From contig NZ_JABKKE010000004.1 in the NCBI RefSeq assembly GCF_013166575.1, positions 110,934-174,933 on the forward strand: DNA of 64,000 nucleotides. The letters are read 5' to 3'. Below, in pieces: positions 1-8,357 of this stretch. Positions within the stretch are counted from its first letter, which is position 1. Every line of letters starts with the position of its first letter. Under the pieces are notes generated by a model that did not search any database, was not told the DNA's origin, and saw only the letters and a program-made list of their open reading frames with translations. Position numbers and translations under genes: made by a program. The DNA is from Xylanibacter rodentium. GTDB taxonomy: Bacteria; Bacteroidota; Bacteroidia; Bacteroidales; Bacteroidaceae.

Positions 1-28
1 TCACGGGCATTGTTTCTTTTGTTTTCAT
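1..28 (-). CDS. 5' end of a minus-strand gene cut by the window edge
   Basis: Only the first nine codons are visible (ATG at 28 to 26, reading MKTKETMPV). A Bacteroidota-type -7 box, TAACTTTG, lies on the same strand at 82-75, about 45 bases upstream of the ATG, which supports this as a true gene start. The product cannot be identified. It lies downstream of the GH43 gene on the same strand but 340 bases away and with its own promoter, so it is probably a separate transcription unit. Confidence 0.4.
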
Positions 29-74
29 AATGAATAATGTTTAAATGATGAATAAGTTGTTCTGTTGTTGAATG

Positions 75-82
75 CAAAGTTA
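75..82 (-). promoter_or_regulatory. -7 promoter box for the gene at the left edge
   Basis: TAACTTTG on the minus strand matches the Bacteroidota -7 consensus TAnnTTTG. I do not see a good TTTG -33 box at 19-20 bases upstream. Distance to the ATG at 28 gives a 5' leader of about 40 bases. Confidence 0.4.
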
Positions 83-287
83 CGTAACTTATCAGGAGCA
101 TATACTGTCGGCGTAGTTAATTACTTTCAAAATATATTTAAGTTGTATTACGTTTATGGTTTATTGGCATGCTTTAACAACTTGACTTTTTTGTGAGGGG
201 AGTAGATGGATATCGAAATTTCAGAGCCTTATCCAATCCACATCATTGTATCAAAGCTACAATACCGGAACTAAACATCGGGTAGGA

Positions 288-344
288 GGCTGTGTTAAAG
301 CAGGAACATGTTCCTACTTTAATGAACCGGATTTTGATACAGCC
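288..344. repeat. short element with IS-like inverted ends and an internal palindrome
   Basis: Left end GGCTGTGTTAAA and right end TTTGATACAGCC are imperfect inverted repeats; TTTTGATACAGCCCC-type ends resemble termini of insertion sequences in Bacteroidota (from memory, not searched). Inside, 302-315 is a perfect 14-bp palindrome, AGGAACATGTTCCT, and the symmetry extends over 295-322 with a single mismatched pair. It could be an IS remnant or small MITE, or a terminator hairpin for the minus-strand GH43 operon that ends at 371. The rest of 29-370 shows nothing else apart from the -7 box at 75-82. Confidence 0.45.
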
Positions 345-370
345 CCATTAATTCATGAAATGAATCTCAT

Positions 371-1540
371 TTAAAAAGAGCTCCACTTCTTTTTCCACAT
401 CACATTCCATCGTGCCTGCTCTGCAGCATTGAGATGAGGCTGTTGTCTGGCTGGGAATATTCGCCCGTCAGTGGCGAAGTCAACACGTATCATGGCTGGC
501 ATCTCGCGGAATGGTGCCTGGTTGTCGTTGCCGAAGAACATGCACCACCAGTTGCCGCTGTGGTCGCGGAAATATCCGGTGCCACCGCCGCACGGCACTG
601 CCTCGTGGCGCATGCGGTAGGGACCGTAGATGTTTTCCGAAACGGCGGCCATGCTGCTGTAGCGGCCCTCGTACTGGTCGGCGGCGGTGAGGTAGTACAG
701 ACCGTTGCGCTTGAACAGCGATGCGCCTTCGTGCCCTATGTCGGTGGCGCCGCAGCGCTTGGGGCATGTGCGGGCGTGGTGCGAGGCCACGGTATCGGGA
801 TTGAGGAGTATGGGCTGGCGCGGCTCTTCGGCCATGCCGCTCATGTCGTCCTTCATGCGTGCTATCCATCCGCCGCCCCATATCACGTAGACGGTGCCGT
901 CGGTATCTTCAAAGAGCGAGGCGTCGATGTCGCCGTCCCACTTACCGTCGTCGGCCAGCGCGTTGACATACGGGCCCTCGGGGCGGCCGGTAGAGCTTTT
1001 CAGCAGTCCTCTGTCGCCGGGTGGCATGCTCAGGGTGATGAAGTAGTTGCCCTTTACATAGTGAATCTCGGGTGCCCACAGGGCGCGCACCGGACGGTGG
1101 TGATGACGCCATTCGCGCTGCCACGTGCCGTCGCGGTCGAACGACCACACCAGTCCCATGTAGTCCCACGAGCGCAGGTCGGACGATACCCACAGCTCCA
1201 CGCCGTCGTTCTGCTTCCATATATCGTCGCCGCACGACCCCGTCATGTAGTAGCGGCCGTCGTGCCCCACGCAGATTACGGCATCGCGTATCTGCGCGTC
1301 GATGAGCGGACCTATGGGTGGGATGAGTCCGTCGCGCACGGCGCTGCCGGCGTTGGGGTTGCTGTTGTACTTCAGGAAGTGGGCGCCGGGGCCTCCCACG
1401 GCAGTCATCGACGGACCGCTGATGCCGAGGTTGGTGGTTCGCGGGGCGTCCTGCGCAGAGGCGGGCAGCGCTGTGAACATTGCCAGTACTGCAGATGTTG
1501 CCAGTGTCGCCGCCATGATGCAGAATTGGAGTATTCTCAT
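371..1540 (-). CDS. secreted glycoside hydrolase family 43 protein
   Basis: A 389-residue protein with a signal peptide ending near residue 29 (ALPASAQ), so exported. GH43 enzymes remove arabinose or xylose from hemicelluloses with a five-bladed propeller and three acidic residues. Candidates visible here are D86 (RDA), D206 (IDASLF, followed by the family-typical DTDG..Y..WGG) and E271 (GHEGASLF). The block RALWAPEIHYVKGNYFITLS at about 152-171 is also typical. Full length for a single-domain GH43. It is last in a minus-strand set, 15 bases after the GH95 gene, so the two are almost surely cotranscribed. The subfamily and sugar specificity cannot be read from sequence alone; arabinofuranosidase or xylosidase are both possible. 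Confidence 0.85.
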   Translation of the reverse strand: MRILQFCIMAATLATSAVLAMFTALPASAQDAPRTTNLGISGPSMTAVGGPGAHFLKYNSNPNAGSAVRDGLIPPIGPLIDAQIRDAVICVGHDGRYYMTGSCGDDIWKQNDGVELWVSSDLRSWDYMGLVWSFDRDGTWQREWRHHHRPVRALWAPEIHYVKGNYFITLSMPPGDRGLLKSSTGRPEGPYVNALADDGKWDGDIDASLFEDTDGTVYVIWGGGWIARMKDDMSGMAEEPRQPILLNPDTVASHHARTCPKRCGATDIGHEGASLFKRNGLYYLTAADQYEGRYSSMAAVSENIYGPYRMRHEAVPCGGGTGYFRDHSGNWWCMFFGNDNQAPFREMPAMIRVDFATDGRIFPARQQPHLNAAEQARWNVMWKKKWSSF

Positions 1541-1555
1541 TGTCGCAGTGATATT

Positions 1556-4039
1556 TTAATTGTTACCGGCCTGTTTCAGTACATACGTGCCGCCGGCGGT
1601 TGTCGCTATGTCGTATTCGTGGCAGGTGCGGATTGTAATCGCATCTTTGGGAGCCTTCTTGTTGACCAATGGCTTGCGGATGGTCTGCGAGCGGAGCATC
1701 GGGTTGGGGCATTCGCCGGTGGCGGGCTTCAACTCTTTGCCGTCGAGTGTCAGCGGAACGGCGCTACGCACGCGCATCGTGCCGCCGATGGTGGAGCGCA
1801 GGGTGGCTTGCGACAGATGGCCGTCGTGCCAGTCCATCGACTCAAGCACAAAGCCTCCACGGGCACGCAATCCGGTGACTTTGCCTTCGCGCCATACGCT
1901 CGGCAGGGCGGGCAGCAGATGCAGGGCGTTGTCGTGGCTCTGTATGAGCATCTCGGCAATGCCGGCTGTGGCGCCGAAGTTGCCGTCGATTTGGAAAGGC
2001 GGGTGGGCGTCGAACATGTTGGGGTAAAGGCCGCCGCCCTGTCCGCGCTCTTCGGTGCACACGCTGATGAGTTCGGAGATGAGCTTGTAGGTGTGGTCGC
2101 CGTCGAGCAGGCGTGCCCAGAAGTTTATCTTCCATCCCATCGACCAACCGGTGGAGTGGTCGCCGCGGGCTTTGAGCGTCTTCATGGCCGCAGCCATCAG
2201 CTCGGGAGAGTTGTTGACGGTTATCTGACGTCCTGGATACAGGCCCCACAGGTGGGACACGTGGCGGTGGCGGTCCTTGGGATTGTCCCAGTCGTGCATC
2301 CACTCCTGCACCTGTCCCCAGTGGCCTATCTGCATGGGCGGGAGTTGCTTGATGGTTTTCTTCAGCTCGCGTACAAAGGTCTTGTCTCTCTCGCCCAAAA
2401 TGTCGGCGGCCTCGAGGGTGTTGCGCATCAGGTCGTTAACCATCTGATTGTCCATTGTGCATCCGGCCACGATGGTGAATGTGCGCTTGCAGTTGATGTT
2501 TGGCGGGTTCTCGGGAGAGCACGAGGGCGACACCACGAGCCATCCGTTCTTGGGCTCTTTGACCAGGAAGTCGAAGTAGAACTCGCATGCCGACTTCATT
2601 ATCGGGTATACTTCCGACAGATACCGGCGGTCGCCCGAGAAGAGGTAGCGGTCCCACAGATGCTGGCAGAACCAGGCGTTGCACGTGGTCCATACACCGG
2701 TTGAGGGCTTGTCGACCGAGCCGGTGATGCGCCAGATGTCGGTGTTGTGGTGCAGCATCCAGCCGCGGCAGCCGTACATCTCGGAGGCGCTTTGCTTGCC
2801 GGTTTCGGCCACCTCGCGTATCAGCTGCAGGAACGGCTCGTGCATTTCGGGGATTGAGGTGATTTCGGCCGGCCAGTAGTTCATCTCGACGTTGATGTTG
2901 GTGGTGTACTTGCCGTCCCACGCTCCGCGCTCCTTGTCGTTCCATATACCTTGCAGGTTGGCGGGCTGGCCGCCGGGCTGCGAGGAGCAGATGAGCAGAT
3001 AGCGCCCGAACTGGTACAGCAGGGCGGGCAGCTGCGGGTCGAACAGGGTGTTGAACTCGCGGATGCGCACGTCCGTCGGCTTGTCGGCCTGGGCGTTGCG
3101 TCCTAAGTCGAGCATCGAGCGGCGGAAGTATTTGCGGTAGGCTTCGGTGTGTGCGTCGCGGGCTTGTTCGAAGCTGTTCAGTGCGGGGCGCTTGCCGAGG
3201 AGTGCTTTGGCCTTGGTCATGGCGTCGCCCGATATGTCTTTGTTGTTCTTGAAGTTTGTTCCGATGGATATGCACAGCAGTACGCTGTTGGCCTTGCTTA
3301 CAACGAGCGCGGTGTCGCCCTGCGACTTCTGGCGGCCGCCGTCGAGCTGGCATTGCAGCAGGGTGGCGTAGCGGATTTTGCCTTCAATGCCTTCGTGGTC
3401 GCTGCCCTTGCCCTCCAACACCAACAGGCCGTCGGTTGTCACACTGCGTTTCGTGTCGGGCATGGGCGAGGTGTAGCGGGCCGTGAAGGAGATGCTGCCG
3501 GGCTTGGAAGCCGTTAGCCGCATCAAGATAACGTCGTTGTTAAGTGATGTTATCGTCTCGCGTACGTAGTCGACATCGCCCGAGGTGAAGCGTGTGGTGG
3601 TCACGGCGCGGTCGAGGTCGAGCTCGCGGTAGTAGTTGGCGTAGCTGCGGAAGTTGCCGAAGTCGAGATGCAGTGAGCCGGCTGTCTGATAGGGCATGCC
3701 TTTGGCGCGTGGTGAAGAGATTGTCTTGCCGCACAGGTCGGTTGCCTCCATGTTCTTGCCGTCGAAGATGAGGCGGCGTATTTCGGCCAGCGCATCTTTG
3801 GCTTTCGTGTTGGTGTTGTTGTGGGGAGAGCCGCCCCATACGGTCTCTTCGTTCAGCTGGATTTCTTCGTTCGACGGGTCGCCGTAGACCATCGCGCCCA
3901 AACGGCCGTTGCCAAGCGGCAGGGCTTCAATCCATTTGCCGGCCGGTCGGTCGTACCATAATTTGTACTCCTGCTGTGCTTGTAGACAAATAGTGCAGGT
4001 GACAATACTTGTCAGAATTCCGATTAGTTTCTTTTTCAT
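1556..4039 (-). CDS. GH95 family alpha-L-fucosidase / alpha-L-galactosidase
   Basis: I chose the ATG at 4039 ([15 protein letters not shown]), which gives 827 residues and a signal peptide; an upstream in-frame ATG at 4141 would add 34 unlikely residues. The N-terminal block [20 protein letters not shown] and later [11 protein letters not shown] are GH95 hallmarks. The active-site region HHNTDIWR is at about residues 430-437 (N432) and [12 protein letters not shown] places the putative catalytic base at D685. GH95 enzymes invert alpha-1,2-fucosyl or alpha-galactosyl linkages, for example on xyloglucan or arabinoxylan side chains. It sits between an esterase gene (121 bases upstream) and GH43 (15 bases downstream), which suggests plant-hemicellulose side-chain removal rather than host mucin, although the latter is not excluded. 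Confidence 0.9.
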   Translation of the reverse strand: MKKKLIGILTSIVTCTICLQAQQEYKLWYDRPAGKWIEALPLGNGRLGAMVYGDPSNEEIQLNEETVWGGSPHNNTNTKAKDALAEIRRLIFDGKNMEATDLCGKTISSPRAKGMPYQTAGSLHLDFGNFRSYANYYRELDLDRAVTTTRFTSGDVDYVRETITSLNNDVILMRLTASKPGSISFTARYTSPMPDTKRSVTTDGLLVLEGKGSDHEGIEGKIRYATLLQCQLDGGRQKSQGDTALVVSKANSVLLCISIGTNFKNNKDISGDAMTKAKALLGKRPALNSFEQARDAHTEAYRKYFRRSMLDLGRNAQADKPTDVRIREFNTLFDPQLPALLYQFGRYLLICSSQPGGQPANLQGIWNDKERGAWDGKYTTNINVEMNYWPAEITSIPEMHEPFLQLIREVAETGKQSASEMYGCRGWMLHHNTDIWRITGSVDKPSTGVWTTCNAWFCQHLWDRYLFSGDRRYLSEVYPIMKSACEFYFDFLVKEPKNGWLVVSPSCSPENPPNINCKRTFTIVAGCTMDNQMVNDLMRNTLEAADILGERDKTFVRELKKTIKQLPPMQIGHWGQVQEWMHDWDNPKDRHRHVSHLWGLYPGRQITVNNSPELMAAAMKTLKARGDHSTGWSMGWKINFWARLLDGDHTYKLISELISVCTEERGQGGGLYPNMFDAHPPFQIDGNFGATAGIAEMLIQSHDNALHLLPALPSVWREGKVTGLRARGGFVLESMDWHDGHLSQATLRSTIGGTMRVRSAVPLTLDGKELKPATGECPNPMLRSQTIRKPLVNKKAPKDAITIRTCHEYDIATTAGGTYVLKQAGNN

Positions 4040-4160
4040 TGTAGTATGTATTTGTTTTTTATTCAGATGTGAATCAGAATTCAGAAGAGGATATTGTATG
4101 AACCATAGAACCGTTTGAATTAAGGTCATGAAGCTAATCATAATTATCCATTCTCAACTC

Positions 4161-5456
4161 TCAATTACAAAAATGTTTCATCCACTCCACCGATTCGTCG
4201 TTCGTCTCCGTGAAGCGCCAGTGTCCGCTTGTGGGCGTAGTGGAGAGTGTTTTCGGAGCTGTGATTTCATTGTAAGCGGCAAATGTGGATGTGGGCGAGC
4301 AGGTTTCGTCGTTGTATCCGAAAGAATAGAATACGGGACATTTCAGACGGCGCGCGAAGTTCACCACATCGTAATACTGCATGGTCTCTTCAGCACCGTC
4401 GGCTTCGGCAGTCTTGTTGAAGTACTTCGGCCATCCGCCGGCACGTCCGTGTCGGAATCCCGTCAGGTCGCACAGGGCAGGGTAGAAAGGCGAGCAGAAT
4501 GTCACTTTCGGATTGAGTGCAGCCGTGACAATGGACAATGCACCGCCTTGGCTGCCTCCCGTCACGCCAACGTTGCGGCCGTCCCATTCGGGCAGCGTAC
4601 ACAAAAAGTCAATGCAACGTGAACAGCCCGCGTACACCTCACGATAGTAAAAGGTTTCCTTGCTCCCTATTCCGCGGCGGTTGTATCCTTCGGCATTGCT
4701 CTTGGCTTCGGCATATGCCGCATCGTCGAGTTCCGGATTGCATCCGTTGTGAATGTTGATATTCAGATAGATAAAGCCATGCTCGCTGTAATAGGTGGTG
4801 GGTGAAATCTTCGATGCTCCCGCACCCGGAGGGCAGAACAGCACGGGGTGGCGGCGTCCGTCGCGCGGTTTGGTAAGATATCCGTACATGTGTCGTCCGT
4901 CGGGACCCACGTTGATTTTCACGAGTGCCACCTCCACCTTGTCGGTAGAATACTTCGGCAGCGGCGTAATCTCTGGATCGAGTGCCGTCTTCTCCGCCTT
5001 CTTCAGCGTCTTCTGCCAGAATCGGTCGAAATCGTCGGGCATTGTGGTAAACGGTTTGATGTCGTACGGACTGAATGCCACCTTCACCATGTCTTTCACT
5101 GTCTTGTCGTAAACAGTGAATTGCAGGTTGCACGCCTTGAACCCCGGTTCGGTGCGTGTGCCCACGGGTATCGTTGCCACTCCGGCCCTGAATGTAGTGG
5201 AGTCTTTGCGTTCGGCAGGGAACATCTCGTCGCCGGTGGTGTAGTGTACCTTTACTCCGTCCACGGGCACTCCGCCCTTATACGCCTCTATCTTCACGTT
5301 GGCCTGTTCGCCAGTATTGTAGTTGCGGTCGGCATGGTCGGTGGTTATGATATACTCGAGATATGTGCGTCGCGGTTTCGAGAACTGCGCCATCGCACTC
5401 ATCGCCGTGCATGCGAAAGCCATAAAGAGAATGGCAGCTTTGATGTTATGCTTCAT
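4161..5456 (-). CDS. acetyl xylan esterase-like alpha/beta hydrolase (AXE1 family)
   Basis: The ATG at 5456 (MKHNIKAAILFMAF) gives 431 residues with a signal peptide ending around SAMAQ. An N-terminal beta-rich region of about 110 residues precedes the alpha/beta-hydrolase fold. The nucleophile elbow GGSQGG puts the catalytic serine at S302, with D383 (YNDETCSP) and H412 (SGHW) completing a plausible triad. The order and spacing match the AXE1 (PF05448) / cephalosporin-C deacetylase family, which removes acetyl groups from xylan oligosaccharides. The gene is 67 bases downstream of an uncharacterised gene and upstream of GH95 and GH43, so a role in deacetylating decorated hemicellulose is likely. 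The substrate is inference. Confidence 0.85.
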   Translation of the reverse strand: MKHNIKAAILFMAFACTAMSAMAQFSKPRRTYLEYIITTDHADRNYNTGEQANVKIEAYKGGVPVDGVKVHYTTGDEMFPAERKDSTTFRAGVATIPVGTRTEPGFKACNLQFTVYDKTVKDMVKVAFSPYDIKPFTTMPDDFDRFWQKTLKKAEKTALDPEITPLPKYSTDKVEVALVKINVGPDGRHMYGYLTKPRDGRRHPVLFCPPGAGASKISPTTYYSEHGFIYLNINIHNGCNPELDDAAYAEAKSNAEGYNRRGIGSKETFYYREVYAGCSRCIDFLCTLPEWDGRNVGVTGGSQGGALSIVTAALNPKVTFCSPFYPALCDLTGFRHGRAGGWPKYFNKTAEADGAEETMQYYDVVNFARRLKCPVFYSFGYNDETCSPTSTFAAYNEITAPKTLSTTPTSGHWRFTETNDESVEWMKHFCN

Positions 5457-5523
5457 GATTGCCTTTGTCTGATTAGTATAAGTATTCTTCATTCCTCACT
5501 CTTAATTTTTCATTTTTCATTCT

Positions 5524-6279
5524 TCATTTAAAAATAAGTTCTTCGTGCATGCGGTTCATCTCGTCCGTCATTACGTCGATGTTGTGGCTTGTCTTGCACA
5601 CGGCCATCACCAGCTCCTCGAAGCTCTCCATGTGGCTGCTGTCTATCGGAGCGTCGTGCAGCAGTGTGGTTACAGCGTCGAGTACCAGACGGAACAGCGT
5701 ACCTTGATGCAGCTTCACCTCAGTCTTTCCGCTTTGTCTCAGTCCTTGGGCGTAGGCCGTCATCACCGTGCGCACGGCCATGCCGATGGCAGCGTCGCTG
5801 TCGGTATGCCGGTCCTGTTCATTGGCATTGTTTCCGCCATCTTTTTCACCGTTCCCGCTTTGTTTTTCTTCACCGTATTTGTCCTTTTCTTCAAAGAAAC
5901 CGTGCAAGGTGGGATAGCGTCCTTCGAGCATTGTCAGCAGATTGCGGCAATACCCGTTCTTCATAGTTTCGAAGCACTCGTCGGTGCGGCACGCCTTTTT
6001 CACCAGTTCGAGCATGTCGACGTTGTCAGGGTCGATGCCTTTCAGCATTTCCGTCACCTCGTCGTAGGTGTAGTTGAGGCACGAGATGGGGTAGAACAGC
6101 GTGTCGTTGAACACCACCGAAATCTTCTCGTAGTTTTCCGTCATCACCTCTTTTATCTTCTTCGGCTGAATCAGTTCTTTGGCTGTGCTGTCCTGATAGT
6201 CAGTCAGTCCGCAATAAAGTGCGTCGAAAAATCCCCTTATCAGAGCCTGCAATATCCTGCTGTTGTCTATCTGTTGCAT
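5524..6279 (-). CDS. uncharacterised soluble protein, 252 residues
   Basis: I chose ATG 6279 (MQQIDNSRILQ) because a well-formed promoter lies at 6394-6425, downstream of the longer alternative start at 6396. There is no signal peptide or membrane segment. The sequence is mostly helical-looking, with two cysteine-containing segments (KKACRTDECFETM and GYCRNLL, roughly residues 93-112) and a charged low-complexity linker rich in E, K, G, D and N (about residues 133-160) separating two halves. I do not recognise a family. It is the first gene of the minus-strand set leading into the esterase, GH95 and GH43 genes, 67 bases upstream of the esterase, so it may be cotranscribed, but nothing in the protein itself suggests carbohydrate metabolism. 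Confidence 0.7.
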   Translation of the reverse strand: MQQIDNSRILQALIRGFFDALYCGLTDYQDSTAKELIQPKKIKEVMTENYEKISVVFNDTLFYPISCLNYTYDEVTEMLKGIDPDNVDMLELVKKACRTDECFETMKNGYCRNLLTMLEGRYPTLHGFFEEKDKYGEEKQSGNGEKDGGNNANEQDRHTDSDAAIGMAVRTVMTAYAQGLRQSGKTEVKLHQGTLFRLVLDAVTTLLHDAPIDSSHMESFEELVMAVCKTSHNIDVMTDEMNRMHEELIFK

Positions 6280-6393
6280 AATCGTTGCTATTTGAATCGG
6301 TAAATATGTCTTTTGATGTAGATAAGTATTGTCGTTTGTCTGATTTGTCGTAATAAAAAAATCTGCAACTGCGGTATGTTTTAGCCGCAGTTG

Positions 6394-6425
6394 CAAATTT
6401 AGCCATTAATTTCCGGTCGTGCAAA
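6394..6425 (-). promoter_or_regulatory. promoter of the 6279-371 minus-strand gene set
   Basis: On the minus strand TTTG (6425-6422) is followed after 20 bases by TAAATTTG (6401-6394), matching the Bacteroidota -33/-7 consensus. The predicted start of transcription is about 110 bases upstream of ATG 6279. Confidence 0.65.
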
Positions 6426-6488
6426 TTAAATTGAAGGTAGTTGTTGTTTTATATAATATAAGGAGTTACAGGTTTGTCTGTCATATAG

Positions 6489-6862
6489 ATAAGCTGGTCA
6501 ACAAAATTAGACTACATAATCACTCGGATATAGGATGGATGCGCTTTGGATGGATGCGCCTTGAAAAGGCAACGAGCACATAGCCCGGGGCAGAGCGAAG
6601 CGGAACCCCGGGAACAACACGATTGTATACACTCGCCCTGAAAGGGCAAAAGCGTTAATTATCAGGTATTTACAGTTTATGTGTTGTATGTTTTTTATGC
6701 TTTTGCCCTTGCAGGGCGCGGAGTGTCGATGTTTGATTCCCGGGGTGCCGCTGCGCTCTGCCCCGGGCTATGTGCTCGTTGCCTTTTCAAGGCGCATCCA
6801 TCCAAGGCGCATCCATCCTATATCCGAGTGATTATGTAGTTTTATTCTGTTGACCAACTTAT
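6489..6862. repeat. palindromic element A, copy 1 (about 374 bp)
   Basis: The entire element is a near-perfect inverted repeat with a central loop of about 50 bases. Both outer ends read ATAAG(C/T)TGGTCAACA going inward and continue through ACTACATAATCACTCGGATA. Inner matched blocks include CCCGGGGCAGAGCG, the GAGCACATAGCC segment and CTGAAAGGGCAAAAGC. No open reading frame longer than its shadows is present. A full copy is at 55341-55696 and a partial one at 7394-7505. Both full copies lie between genes, which fits a mobile non-coding element or a very large hairpin. Confidence 0.85.
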
Positions 6863-6959
6863 TAAAATACAGAATATGACATTGTTGCAATTGAGTAATT
6901 TCGTATTTTAACGACTTCGCTCATATAACGTTCTCAGAAACTTATCGGTATCTAAGATT

Positions 6960-7393
6960 CGTAAAAAAACATGACAAAACACTTTCTCGTTCGTCACAAA
7001 ATCGCGTTTTGCAGGCAATGGCCCGAAAAACGCGATTTTTTGGCTAAAATAGGATGTGCTGACAGTCAGGCACTTACGCTGATTATACCGTAAAGTAGGC
7101 GTGTAAGAAAAGCAGAGAGGCCCTCGCGAGGTTGCAACGGCGGCCTCCCGGCATTGCAACGAGGCCGCCGCGGCGAGACAATAACGCCGTAATGGGAGTC
7201 CCGGGAGGCCCTTACGGCAAGAACGGGGCACCCGAAATGTGTGTCAAGAAAGCAGAGAAGGCCCCGCGGCTTTTCCAGAATGGAAGAAAAAAAGTGCGGA
7301 AAATTAAGAAAATAATGGACAGACCCCTATAATCCCCCAAAGGGGGATATTGAGCGCACAGGATATAACAATGTCACGCAAGTAGTTGGGACA
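6960..7393. repeat. modular repeat B, copy 1
   Basis: Modules in order: a hairpin with arms AAAATCGCGTTTT and AAAACGCGATTTT (about 7000-7042), AAGCAGAGAGGCCCTCGC (7110), the block CCGGGAGGCCCTTACGGCAA (about 7200-7219), ATGTGTGTCAAGAAAGCAGA (7238), a 25-bp module at 7324-7348 containing the hairpin ATCCCCCAAAGGGGGAT, and a tail ending AAGTAGTTGGGACA. Other copies are at 31460-31780, 49880-50215 and 63336-63773. On the minus strand copies 1 and 3 read a short segment reminiscent of DUF1661 (LPAKRDFVTNEKVFCHVF here), but this is a weak resemblance and I do not call a gene. Confidence 0.8.
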
Positions 7394-7505
7394 AAACGCG
7401 CTTTGTTGGGAAAGAACGCGCCCTGGAAGGCTCGTTTTGTTCCAACAAGGCGCGTTCATCTTATGTCCGGACAATAATGTGGTTTTATTCTGTTGGCTGA
7501 CTTAT
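7394..7505. repeat. partial copy of palindromic element A abutting the fur stop codon
   Basis: The right part (ATGTCCGGACAATAATGTGG through TTCTGTTGGCTGACTTAT) matches the right end of element A. The left part is a smaller palindrome of its own (arms around GCGCTTTGTTGG and CCAACAAGGCGC). It joins directly to the tail of repeat B copy 1 and ends two bases before the stop codon of the minus-strand Fur gene, so it is the immediate 3' flank of that gene and may act as its terminator. Confidence 0.6.
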
Positions 7506-7507
7506 CG

Positions 7508-7930
7508 TTATCTCTTGTCGACACACTCCGGGCATACACCCTTTACCATATAGTTGGCTGTGGTGGGGCGGTAGCCGTCGGGCAGAGGCACGGGCGGCAC
7601 CGGCACATTGTCTATGCAGAACGTGCGGCGGCACTGCTCGCAGTAGAAGTGGACGTGGATATCGCTGTCGGTGTCGTGGTCGTGGCACATGCACAGTTCG
7701 TAGCGCACGCCGTCACATCCGTTGTCTATGACATGCAGCAACCTGTGCTCGCGGAACGTGGTCAGTGCACGGAATATGCTCGACTTGTCAACAGTGACCA
7801 TGCTGCTGTCCAGTTCGGACAGAGACATAGGGCGTCCTGCTGCAACAAGAGCCTTGATTATCAGAATACGGTTGGCCGTAGGCCGCACACCATGTTTTTC
7901 CAAAAACTGTGTATATACATTTTCGTTCAT
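7508..7930 (-). CDS. Fur-family transcriptional repressor
   Basis: 140 residues, the usual length of Fur, Zur or PerR proteins. The N-terminal winged helix includes GVRPTANRILIIKALV and the recognition segment VDKSSIFRALTTFREHRLLH (residues 47-66). The C-terminal half has two CxxC pairs, CEQC (97-100) and CPEC (133-136), the structural zinc site, and a histidine/aspartate-rich stretch CHDHDTDSDIHVHF (82-95) able to bind the sensed metal. Whether it senses iron, zinc or peroxide cannot be decided here. It is monocistronic: it has its own promoter at 7937-7967 and is followed by repeats. No obvious Fur-box palindrome is seen next to its promoter. Confidence 0.9.
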   Translation of the reverse strand: MNENVYTQFLEKHGVRPTANRILIIKALVAAGRPMSLSELDSSMVTVDKSSIFRALTTFREHRLLHVIDNGCDGVRYELCMCHDHDTDSDIHVHFYCEQCRRTFCIDNVPVPPVPLPDGYRPTTANYMVKGVCPECVDKR

Positions 7931-7936
7931 TATAAT

Positions 7937-7967
7937 GCAAAAATAACAATCATTGGCTGAATGGCAA
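7937..7967 (-). promoter_or_regulatory. promoter of the Fur-family gene
   Basis: TTTG (7967-7964), a 19-base spacer and TATTTTTG (7944-7937) on the minus strand are an exact match to the Bacteroidota housekeeping consensus. The -7 box is seven bases upstream of the ATG at 7930, so the leader is very short or the transcript practically leaderless. Confidence 0.75.
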
Positions 7968-8027
7968 AATAAAAACAGTTATTTTATGCCAAAAACAAAT
8001 GCCGGGCGTTCATTTTTATGTGTGTTT

Positions 8028-8085
8028 TCTTGCCACGACATAGTTGAAACAAGTTTCACTCTGCTCATTTGATTTGGCGAAAATG
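8028..8085 (+). repeat. repeat C, copy 1 (GAAACAAGTTTC element)
   Basis: About 58 bases, with the core TTGAAACAAGTTTC followed by ACTCTGCTCAT, then TTTGGCGAAAA. Equivalent copies occur at 23245-23299 (same strand) and 41843-41903 (opposite strand). GAAACaaGTTTC is an inverted repeat. This copy lies between the divergent Fur and fimbrial genes. Confidence 0.6.
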
Positions 8086-8268
8086 TAGATATTTTTCTTT
8101 GCATTGTCTGAAATTTTCCTATAGGACAAAATAAATTGTATCATATTCTGTAGTGTTTGTATTCCCACTTGGCTTCATATGATATATAATATGCTATTTT
8201 GTGATTTAAATATTAAATTTATATAAATACCCGTGTTTTAAGTTAATAAAGGGTAATTTTTCGGGGGG

Positions 8269-8276
8269 TAAATTTG
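8269..8276 (+). promoter_or_regulatory. candidate -7 box for the fimbrial operon
   Basis: TAAATTTG, 82 bases before the ATG at 8358, matches TAnnTTTG but lacks a clear -33 box. The surrounding 8100-8357 region is very AT-rich. A weaker alternative is TTAATTTG at 8292-8299. Confidence 0.35.
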
Positions 8277-8357
8277 ATAATCTTTTTTTCTTAATTTGCA
8301 TTTCTACCGGTAAAAAAGTGGTATACCGTATTTATGGATTATAAGATTAGCTAACAT

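Noticed and set aside
434..2704. A 756-codon open frame on the plus strand, antisense to the GH43 and GH95 genes
   Set aside because: It runs antisense across two clearly homologous genes, has no recognisable domain and consists of low-complexity A/V/H/G-rich sequence typical of the complement of GC-rich codons.
6908..7231. A 107-codon minus-strand frame in repeat B with weak DUF1661-like sequence
   Set aside because: Only part of the frame is similar between copies, the beginning differs and the frame is broken in copy 2. I keep it as a note under the repeat and not as a gene.
8100..8357. Invertible promoter for the fimbrial operon
   Set aside because: I looked for inverted repeats bracketing the -7 box as in phase-variable Bacteroides promoters and found none of convincing length.
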